From NCBI GenBank assembly GCA_913042885.1, contig CAJWLW010000286.1, positions 1 to 6,390 on the forward strand: 6,390 nucleotides of DNA, given 5' to 3'. This DNA is from an uncultured Lentisphaeria bacterium. GTDB lineage: Bacteria > Verrucomicrobiota > Lentisphaeria > JABSQK01 > CAJWLW01. Numbering within the stretch: position 1 is the first letter of the stretch; each line of letters opens with the position of its first letter. A model generated the notes under the pieces. The model saw only the letters and a list, made by a program, of their open reading frames with translations, searched no databases and was not told the DNA's origin. A program made the position numbers and the translations under genes. This document shows positions 1 through 5,691 of this stretch, piece by piece.

Positions 1-1596
1 TGCGAGCACCTGAAGGCGTTCGCGGTCCGATTGATCGCCGATCATTCCGAGTGCCATGACGGCGGCGGCCCGAACCTGTGCCGTGTCGTTTTTCATGTAC
101 GGCCTGACGATGTGCGACATGTTCGAGTTCTTGGAGCGTGAGATGCCCTCCAGAATTTCGCCGATCACCTCCGGCTTCGTCGCGACTTTCTCCAGGAGCT
201 TCCTGAGCTGCCGGCTGTTGCCGGCCTCGGCGATCTCCATGTAGGCATTGATTCGCTCATCGCGACTGCCGGTGGGCAGACGGATCGGCAGCGTTGCCTC
301 GTCGCGGCCTTGCGCTTTTTCGAGGATTTTCCGGGCGGTGTCGCTGGCTACGGCGTTGGGCACCGGTTCGGGTAATTGCGGCAAGGCCGGAGGCGTAAAG
401 AACGGCACGGTATTTGTCCCCGCACCTGCGTCGCCGTCGCTTTCGGCATCGGCATCGTCTTCGAGCGCTTTGAGAAAATCATCCGGCTGATACAGCAGTT
501 CACCGATGCTGTACGAATTTACAATGAACGGCCATTGGGCGAACCGGACTTTCTGGCGCTCGTACCGGGCGGTAGCATCTTTGACTGACTTGTCGTGAGC
601 CTTTTCGCGTCCTGCTTTGTCCTCGAGCGGCTCATCGTCCGGCGGCTCTGGTACCGACGGTACGTTGTACTTGCCGACTGTGACGCGGACCGCATGGTCG
701 CCTTCTTCGTTCTTGGCACCGACAAAGAGGGTGTAATTGAAGCCGTCGAATCCTTCGATCGTGACGCGGCGGGCATTGGCCAGTCCGAGGTCTTCGTCAC
801 TGGCGGCGGGATCGGCGATACTTTTGAAGCTGGGGCGGCGCAGTGCGTTGCCGACCTGCGAAAGCTTGCCGGTATCGAGTTCACGACCTTCGGGTACGGG
901 CGCCTTGTAGTCGAGCAGGCTGCCTTTGTCGTCGCGCTCGATGCGCCACACTTCCGTGTCGCCGTCGTAGGCGACGGCGCTCTTCAGTTCGTCGATTTCG
1001 CAGAACTCCTTGTCGATCCACAGATCGCTGGTTTCCTGGACCGACCAGAAGTTTTCCGTGACCAGCGCCACCGTCTTGCTGACCCGCACGTAGCGGCCGA
1101 TCGGGCGAGGGCCATACGGACCGCCGGACTCGCGAGTCTTCGTGTCGCCGAGCACGATCGAGCCGACGATCCCGTCGGTCTTGTCGTGGAACTGCAGCAG
1201 CGTGCTTTCGCTTTCACTCTTGTCCGGCACGTTGACCCCGAGCCGTTCGTAGCGTTTCTCTCCTACCTCGAGGATGTGCCCGGCCTGGAGATCGGCGATT
1301 ACCCGGAGCAGGGTTTTGATTTTTGCGAAGTCCGCGGGGTAGTCGAAGAGGTCGAGGCAGCGCCAGGTGCCGTCTTTCTTTGCGAGCCCGACGGTGTTTT
1401 GCTTTGTCGTGATGACGATACGGGCGATATCGTTGATCGGGAAGTCGGGCAGCAGCAGGGCGTCTTTATCGATGTCGACAATCTCTTCTCCTTCGGCGGT
1501 GCCCCAGAGCTGACCACTTCTCTTCAGAACGAGCGCGCCGACGATCGTCGCGGCGACGCAGATGATGACTAACGGAATGAGATGCTTGGCTTTCAT
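1..1596 (-). CDS. DUF4340 domain protein with C-terminal HEAT-like helices (partial, C-terminus missing)
   Basis: The frame stays open for 532 codons from the ATG at 1596 to the window edge, so the end is missing. Residues 5-25 form one hydrophobic helix after a short basic start (MKAKH), a signal anchor; the rest is probably periplasmic. Residues about 40-370 look like DUF4340: beta-rich, with a WRCLDLFDYPAD stretch near 78-89, VALVTENFWSV near 176-186 and DLWIDKEF near 191-198. A charged segment (about 315-350) precedes the end of this part. Then come an acidic linker (377-390) and a proline-rich stretch (391-415). From about 418 to the edge the protein is helical, and AQVRAAAVMALGMIGD (506-521) is a good HEAT/PBS-lyase-like repeat. 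The start overlaps the GldG-like gene's stop as ATGA, with GGAGGGG at 1603-1609, 6 bases upstream. DUF4340 proteins commonly follow Gldg genes; their biochemical role is unknown. The DUF4340 call is from pattern memory, not a profile search; the open frame is certain. Confidence 0.8.
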   Translation of the reverse strand, partial: MKAKHLIPLVIICVAATIVGALVLKRSGQLWGTAEGEEIVDIDKDALLLPDFPINDIARIVITTKQNTVGLAKKDGTWRCLDLFDYPADFAKIKTLLRVIADLQAGHILEVGEKRYERLGVNVPDKSESESTLLQFHDKTDGIVGSIVLGDTKTRESGGPYGPRPIGRYVRVSKTVALVTENFWSVQETSDLWIDKEFCEIDELKSAVAYDGDTEVWRIERDDKGSLLDYKAPVPEGRELDTGKLSQVGNALRRPSFKSIADPAASDEDLGLANARRVTIEGFDGFNYTLFVGAKNEEGDHAVRVTVGKYNVPSVPEPPDDEPLEDKAGREKAHDKSVKDATARYERQKVRFAQWPFIVNSYSIGELLYQPDDFLKALEDDADAESDGDAGAGTNTVPFFTPPALPQLPEPVPNAVASDTARKILEKAQGRDEATLPIRLPTGSRDERINAYMEIAEAGNSRQLRKLLEKVATKPEVIGEILEGISRSKNSNMSHIVRPYMKNDTAQVRAAAVMALGMIGDQSDRERLQVLA

Positions 1597-3509
1597 AGAA
1601 TACCCCTCCGCCGCTTAAAGAGCCAGAAGATGATACCGACAATGAACAGGACTGCCGGCATGGCCAGAATATTGGTCCAGGTGACGACTTTCTCGATCTT
1701 GTCGACCTCGCGGTACATTTCTTTTTCGAGCTTGCGGATGGTCTTTATCGCTTCCGCCCTCTTCTTGTTCAGTCGGCGGCGTTCCTCGTCCTCTTCAGTC
1801 GAGCGGACGAACTGCTGGTTCGTATCGGCTTTAGCGCTGCGCATCTCACGGATCTTCTGGTCAGTTTCCTGCAGTTCTTCGTTGTACTTTTTGACTTCGG
1901 CGCGGCGCTCTTTCTCGGCCTCGGCGCGTTTCTCGTCGATCAGCTCGAAAGGCCGGCTGGTGATCGTGCGTGAGCGGATAGCGATGAGATGGCTGCTGCC
2001 GCTGAGCTGTTCGACGACGTTCTGCAGCAGGTTGTTGTTGTCGGCGGTGACTTGCAGAACTGTCTGGCCGAAAATACTGCGGGTCGGCCGAATCCACAGA
2101 TCGTTGAACATCATGTCGGCGTCGGCGAAGAGGATAATCGCGCTGTCTTTGGTGGCTTCGGCCAGGTGATTGTCGGGCTCGCTGGCTTCCTCGTCGTCTT
2201 CGGTATCGACATCGGCCGGGGGGCCCTGCGGGAAGGCGCTTTTGAAGCGGCCTGTGAGTTTGAGAGCCAAGGCATGCTCTTTGTCGCTGGCCTTGTAATC
2301 GTTGCGGATATTGGCGTTGCCGAACATGAGCTTGGACTTGTCGACTTTCATCGACTCACCGGACGATCGCAGCAGAACGGTGCGGTCGATACCTTCGACG
2401 CCGGCGCCTTCGAAGACACCGGCATAGGCGATCCGGACTTGATCCAAGGCATTGGTGCTGATATCGTCCTGGTCCATCCACTTGTTCCCCAGCTCCAGAA
2501 TGAATGGCTGCGGTTCGGGCTGCATGCCTTGCCGGGTGGAAAACATTGTGGCGTTCTCGTTATCCATGATCATCTCGTCGGTGTCGAACTCGACGCCCCA
2601 GGCATCGAACAGCCGGGGCAGGGTCGACATGCTCTCGGGCGGCGGTCCCATCTGTTGTGGGCGATTCTGCTGGTCGACTGCGGAAATCGGATCGACAAAG
2701 GCGATCAGTTTGCCGCCACCCATGATGAATTGATCAACGGCATACTCGGTGCCGGGCGTGATGTCCTTGACGTGCAGCATCACCAGGGTGTCGATATCCG
2801 AGGGGATGACATCTGCGGTCGCTTCGATCTTTCGCACGTTGTAATCTTTTTGCAGCTCGCTAACGAAGCGCCAGGGCTGGGGCTGGGCGCCACGCTGGCC
2901 CATCATCGGGTTCTGCGCGGGCGCGCCCATAACCGGCAGCGACGACATGATGCCGACGGTGCTTTTCTCCGGGTGCGTGACCCGGTAGATGGCACGAGCC
3001 AAGTCATATTCCAGCGTGTTTTCGGTGGCCCGACCGAGCGTCGGCAGAGAAATGGTTTCGTCGAGGAAACTGACCGCGATTCCCAGATAGATGATCACGC
3101 CGGTCTGGGTCATTTGTCCTTCGACGCCGTCGATGCCGGCCTTTTCTTCGTGGTTGTTGGTCGGCAGTGGATTGAGCCGCTCGACTTCCAGCTTGCCATC
3201 GGCGGCCTGCTCGAGTTCTTCCAGCAGGTCATCGACGCGCCGCGAGAAGCTCTTGAGGACCACCGGCATTTCAACTTTGCCCTTGCTGCAGTAATAGCGG
3301 ATTTGCACCTGTTCCTTTTTCTCCAATGGCAGTTCCGTAAGGATACCGCGGGTGCCCGTGGAAAGTGTGTACAGCTTGTCCGCGGTGAAGTCCATGCGCA
3401 GGGTCAGTGTACTGGAGAAAATGTTGATCCATACGATTATTTTGAAACCCAGCAGCACGGCGATCAGTGCAAAAACGACGGTGCGAATGTTTTTTGATCC
3501 TGTGCACAT
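1593..3509 (-). CDS. GldG-like ABC transporter auxiliary protein (Gldg / ABC_transp_aux family)
   Basis: A 638-residue protein, probably the envelope partner of the ABC-2 transporter encoded just upstream. Helix 1 spans residues about 9-31. It is followed by DFTADKLYTLS (40-50), the typical opening of the Gldg/ABC_transp_aux domain, which runs to about residue 340 and includes GGGKLIAFVDP (264-274). A second part, about 345-520, has an acidic insert at 432-446 and FADADMMFND at 461-470. Residues 525-607 are almost all charged and helical, a long coiled coil ending at the second membrane helix (about 612-632), with RRR just after it. Both ends are therefore anchored and the large middle probably faces the periplasm. 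The frame extends to an ATG at 3650, but that stretch lies inside the permease gene and looks like a shadow. The ATG at 3509 has a good Shine-Dalgarno and begins the basic-then-hydrophobic anchor, so I chose it. In Bacteroidota GldG works with GldA and GldF in gliding; the substrate here is unknown. Confidence 0.85.
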   Translation of the reverse strand: MCTGSKNIRTVVFALIAVLLGFKIIVWINIFSSTLTLRMDFTADKLYTLSTGTRGILTELPLEKKEQVQIRYYCSKGKVEMPVVLKSFSRRVDDLLEELEQAADGKLEVERLNPLPTNNHEEKAGIDGVEGQMTQTGVIIYLGIAVSFLDETISLPTLGRATENTLEYDLARAIYRVTHPEKSTVGIMSSLPVMGAPAQNPMMGQRGAQPQPWRFVSELQKDYNVRKIEATADVIPSDIDTLVMLHVKDITPGTEYAVDQFIMGGGKLIAFVDPISAVDQQNRPQQMGPPPESMSTLPRLFDAWGVEFDTDEMIMDNENATMFSTRQGMQPEPQPFILELGNKWMDQDDISTNALDQVRIAYAGVFEGAGVEGIDRTVLLRSSGESMKVDKSKLMFGNANIRNDYKASDKEHALALKLTGRFKSAFPQGPPADVDTEDDEEASEPDNHLAEATKDSAIILFADADMMFNDLWIRPTRSIFGQTVLQVTADNNNLLQNVVEQLSGSSHLIAIRSRTITSRPFELIDEKRAEAEKERRAEVKKYNEELQETDQKIREMRSAKADTNQQFVRSTEEDEERRRLNKKRAEAIKTIRKLEKEMYREVDKIEKVVTWTNILAMPAVLFIVGIIFWLFKRRRGIL

Positions 3510-3515
3510 GGCAGT

Positions 3516-3521
3516 TCTCCT
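3516..3521 (-). promoter_or_regulatory. Shine-Dalgarno that decides the GldG-like start
   Basis: AGGAGA lies 6 bases upstream of the ATG at 3509 and overlaps the permease stop codon TAG (3522-3520). It supports 3509 over the longer in-frame start at 3650 and suggests that ribosomes finishing the permease re-initiate here. Confidence 0.75.
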
Positions 3522-4278
3522 AAATCGAGCGTTTGCTACGCAGCACAATGGCGGTAGCAAACAACGAGAATACGATGACGGATAGGAAGTACAGGACATC
3601 CCGAACATCGACAACGCCGCGCTGCATCGTCTGGAAATGCGGAACGACACTGAAGCTGGCGACGAAATCGACCAGTGTATTGATGGGAATCCATGCGACT
3701 TCGAGGTCCAGCACGGCGTCGGTCACCGGCGGGAAGCCGCACAGGATGGCCATCAGACAAATGACCACGGCGATGACGAAACTGATCACCTGGTTGCGGG
3801 TAAGTGCGGAGGTCAGACAGCCGATCGCGAGAAAGGCGGCGGCCGTTAGGAAGCTGCCGAAATAGCCGGTCATAACGATACCATTGTCGGGGTTCCCGAG
3901 GATGTTGATGCTGATCACCATCGGAAAGGTGAGCGCCAGCGCCAGGCCGAGGAAGATGCAGCCGGCGACGTATTTCCCGGCGATTGCGTGCCACGGTTTG
4001 ATCGGCAGGGTAAAAAGCAGTTCGATAGTACCGGTCTGCTGTTCTTCCGACCACAGGCGCATCGCCATGGCGGGCACGAGGAAGAGGTACAGCCATGGGT
4101 GCCATATGAAAAAGGAAGACAGTGTTGCCTCACCTTGCTCGAAGAAGTTGCCCCACATGAACGTGAAGAAGCCCATCAACATCAGAAAGATGATGAAGAA
4201 GACATAGGCAACCGGCGAAGCGAAGTAGCAGTACAACTCTTTCGCGGTCACTGCCCGGATGTTGCGTACGGCGGTCAT
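3520..4278 (-). CDS. ABC-2 type permease, GldF-like
   Basis: A 252-residue integral inner-membrane protein, the channel half of the transporter powered by the upstream ATPase. Six hydrophobic segments are visible at about 22-42, 57-73, 103-125, 138-158, 163-183 and 228-247. The N-terminal TAKELYCYFASPVAYVF (11-27) is the amphipathic entry typical of ABC-2 permeases. The cytoplasmic coupling segment between helices 2 and 3 reads RLWSEEQQTGTIELLFTLP (74-92), with the EE, GT and LP positions characteristic of the GldF group. Its length, about 250 residues, fits stand-alone GldF proteins; in some lineages permease and GldG parts are fused, which is not the case here. The ATG at 4278 overlaps the ATPase stop as ATGA and has GGAGGGGG at 4286-4293, 7 bases upstream, so the much longer frame back to 5235 is a shadow of the ATPase gene. 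The symbol gldF is withheld because gliding is not shown. Confidence 0.88.
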   Translation of the reverse strand: MTAVRNIRAVTAKELYCYFASPVAYVFFIIFLMLMGFFTFMWGNFFEQGEATLSSFFIWHPWLYLFLVPAMAMRLWSEEQQTGTIELLFTLPIKPWHAIAGKYVAGCIFLGLALALTFPMVISINILGNPDNGIVMTGYFGSFLTAAAFLAIGCLTSALTRNQVISFVIAVVICLMAILCGFPPVTDAVLDLEVAWIPINTLVDFVASFSVVPHFQTMQRGVVDVRDVLYFLSVIVFSLFATAIVLRSKRSI

Positions 4279-5225
4279 TTCGCATCCCCCTCCGACGACG
4301 TGATCTCGCGAAAGACGTCGTCGAGACGTCCCTGCTCGGTATGCAGCTCGGTGAGCGCCCAGCCCGACCGCGCAACAGCCTCGTGCAGCTTGCCGGCCAG
4401 GTTGTCGACGCCTTCGGCAGGGAATGCCCGCACCCGGCAAACACCGTTTTCCTGGTCGAGGCACACGACCTTGTCGACTTCGGTCATTTTTTTGAGGCGT
4501 TGCGAAATTTCCTCGAACGGTTGCTTGTCGATAGTCATCGTGACGGCCCCGGCAATCTTCGAACGCGCACGCAGCTCGGACGGCAGGCCGTCGGCGACGA
4601 GTTCGCCGTTGTTGATGACAATGACGCGCGAGCAAATGGCGTCGACTTCCTCGAGGATGTGCGTGGAGATGATGATCGCCTTGCGTTCGCCCATGCGTTT
4701 GATGAGGTTGCGCATCTCGTGCTTTTGATTGGGATCGAGCCCGTCGGTCGGTTCGTCCATGATCAGTACATCGGGGTCGTGCAGGATCGACTGGGCAAAG
4801 CAGGTTCGGTGGCGATAGCCTTTTGACAGCGTCTGGATCGTCTTGTGCCGGACGCTTTCGAGGGAGCAGGTCTCGATCGTTTCGGCGACCGCGCGCTTGC
4901 GGTCCTGGCCGCGCAGGCCGCGGAGTTTCGCGATATAATCGAGAAACCCTTGTACCGACATGTCGCTGTAGAGCGGCGCGTTTTCGGGCAGGTAGCCCAT
5001 CATCGCTTTTGCCGCTACGGGCTCGTCCTCGATGCTGCGTTCGCCGATACGGACGGATCCCCCGTCGAGATGCAGGAAACCGGTGATCATCCGCATGGTT
5101 GTCGACTTGCCAGCGCCATTCGGTCCAAGGAACCCGAGCACCTCTCCCTTCTTTACGTCGAAGGAGACGTCGTTGACGGCGCAGTTGGTGCCGTACCATT
5201 TTTTGAGGTTTTTCGCTTCGATCAT
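4275..5225 (-). CDS. ABC transporter ATP-binding protein (GldA/NatA-type, ABC-2 export class)
   Basis: A 316-residue cytoplasmic ATPase that would energise the neighbouring ABC-2 permease. All the nucleotide-binding elements are visible: Walker A GPNGAGKST (34-42), a YLPE form of the Q-loop (78-81, with E81 at the usual Q position, common in this subfamily), signature LSKGY (133-137), Walker B VLIMDEPT (153-160, catalytic E158), D-loop GLDP (162-165) and the switch histidine in STHILEE (H189). After about residue 220 comes a small alpha/beta tail ending in LHTEQGRLDDVFREIT, the DUF4162-type C-terminus of this class. The usual glutamine after the signature is histidine (GYRHR), a mild variation. 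The length is normal. It is the first gene of the operon; GGAGGG at 5237-5242 lies 11 bases upstream of the ATG, a slightly long spacing. The ABC family is certain; assignment to the Gld-type subgroup rests on the neighbours and overall similarity. Confidence 0.95.
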   Translation of the reverse strand: MIEAKNLKKWYGTNCAVNDVSFDVKKGEVLGFLGPNGAGKSTTMRMITGFLHLDGGSVRIGERSIEDEPVAAKAMMGYLPENAPLYSDMSVQGFLDYIAKLRGLRGQDRKRAVAETIETCSLESVRHKTIQTLSKGYRHRTCFAQSILHDPDVLIMDEPTDGLDPNQKHEMRNLIKRMGERKAIIISTHILEEVDAICSRVIVINNGELVADGLPSELRARSKIAGAVTMTIDKQPFEEISQRLKKMTEVDKVVCLDQENGVCRVRAFPAEGVDNLAGKLHEAVARSGWALTELHTEQGRLDDVFREITSSEGDAK

Positions 5226-5471
5226 GCTGTAACATGCCCTCCGTCGTGATACACAGATGCCGAGACCTGGCGCCGAACGGGCTCAGTCACCAGCCGTCAG
5301 CACAATAAGGAATGGGAATCTGTGTGTGGGTCAGCGAAAGCGGGTAAGGTAGTGTGAGGTTGGTGCCGGCGCAACCGGAATTCGGCATATTTCCCCGCCA
5401 GATTTTCCGATCATATCAGGCTAAGACACCGGCGGAAGTATCAAGTTCCCGGCAGGCATCTGGCGGCTGTG
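5226..5471. other. Intergenic leader of the ABC operon
   Basis: No convincing gene lies in these 246 bases between the candidate small ORF and the ATPase gene. They should contain the operon promoter and leader. On the minus strand a TATGAT hexamer sits at 5415-5410 as a possible -10 box, but no good -35 is found 16-18 bases upstream. A perfect TTGACA at 5475-5470, overlapping the small ORF's stop codon, has no matching -10. Two spaced inverted repeats occur: ACACAGAT 5251-5258 with 5318-5325, and CCGCCAGAT 5395-5403 with 5458-5466. There is no clear intrinsic terminator with a T-run. Confidence 0.6.
5410..5415 (-). promoter_or_regulatory. Possible -10 box for the ABC operon
   Basis: TATGAT on the minus strand matches the sigma-70 -10 consensus at five of six positions and lies about 185 bases upstream of the ATPase start in GC-rich surroundings. 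The -35 position is poor, so this is a weak candidate, and the organism's promoter consensus is unknown. Confidence 0.2.
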
Positions 5472-5651
5472 TCAACCGCTGCCGAGCACAGACCACAGGC
5501 CGCTCACCAGGATGGCGGCGGCGGCGGCGGCGATCAGGCAGCGCACCACCTGTGTCGCGCGGTCGGTTCGCCGGCGTTCCCGGCCGCGGCGATTGACGAC
5601 GACATGCTGGAGATGTGTGGTATTGTCCGGATTGTCGATGGGTTTCGGCAT
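5472..5651 (-). CDS. Possible small single-pass membrane protein, unrecognised
   Basis: A 59-residue frame on the minus strand whose product has a protein-like layout. It has a polar N-terminus (MPKPIDNPDN), a strongly basic stretch RRGRERRRTDR (21-31) and then one hydrophobic helix, about 35-57, containing six consecutive alanines (41-46), ending GSG. By the positive-inside rule the N-terminus would be cytoplasmic and the helix a C-terminal anchor. I recognise no family. It lies upstream of and co-oriented with the ABC operon, 246 bases away. Against it: there is no Shine-Dalgarno before the ATG at 5651, only 40 bases separate that ATG from the tatD start on the other strand, so its promoter would lie inside tatD, and short open frames are common in GC-rich DNA. 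In favour: it fills an otherwise empty gap and has a coherent basic-then-hydrophobic design. A start further upstream in the same frame cannot be excluded. Confidence 0.35.
   Translation of the reverse strand: MPKPIDNPDNTTHLQHVVVNRRGRERRRTDRATQVVRCLIAAAAAAILVSGLWSVLGSG
5514..5531. repeat. (GGC)6 trinucleotide tract
   Basis: Six perfect GGC units on the plus strand. On the minus strand they read as GCC codons encoding the six-alanine run in the candidate small membrane protein's helix. Such a tract could change length by slippage in whole codons. Confidence 0.95.
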
Positions 5652-5677
5652 GGGGCGACAACATATGGTTCGTGAAG

Positions 5678-5683
5678 AAGGGA
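5678..5683 (+). promoter_or_regulatory. Shine-Dalgarno that decides the tatD start
   Basis: AAGGGA lies 8 bases upstream of the ATG at 5692. In-frame ATGs also exist at 5638, 5650 and 5665, but none has a comparable site, and the residues they would add do not resemble a TatD N-terminus. Confidence 0.75.
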
Positions 5684-5691
5684 TACAACAA

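Noticed and set aside
595..1572. 325-codon plus-strand open frame
   Set aside because: It lies wholly opposite the DUF4340 gene, has no recognisable motif and no good ribosome site. Long antisense frames are expected in GC-rich genes.
1989..3497. 502-codon plus-strand open frame
   Set aside because: It is antisense to the GldG-like gene, which has clear family features, a Shine-Dalgarno and operon context. The plus-strand product has a composition typical of a complementary-strand shadow.
3510..3650. 47-residue N-terminal extension of the GldG-like protein
   Set aside because: It overlaps the permease coding sequence, is cysteine- and serine-rich without family resemblance, and would place the anchor helix internally. 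The start at 3509 is better supported.
4279..5235. N-terminal 319 codons of the long minus-strand frame ending at 3520
   Set aside because: This is an arginine-rich out-of-frame reading of the ATPase gene that happens to run into the permease. The permease proper starts at 4278 with its own Shine-Dalgarno, so it is not an ATPase-permease fusion.
5470..5475. Perfect TTGACA -35-like hexamer on the minus strand
   Set aside because: No -10-like hexamer lies 16-18 bases downstream, where the sequence is GC-rich, and it coincides with the stop codon of the small ORF.
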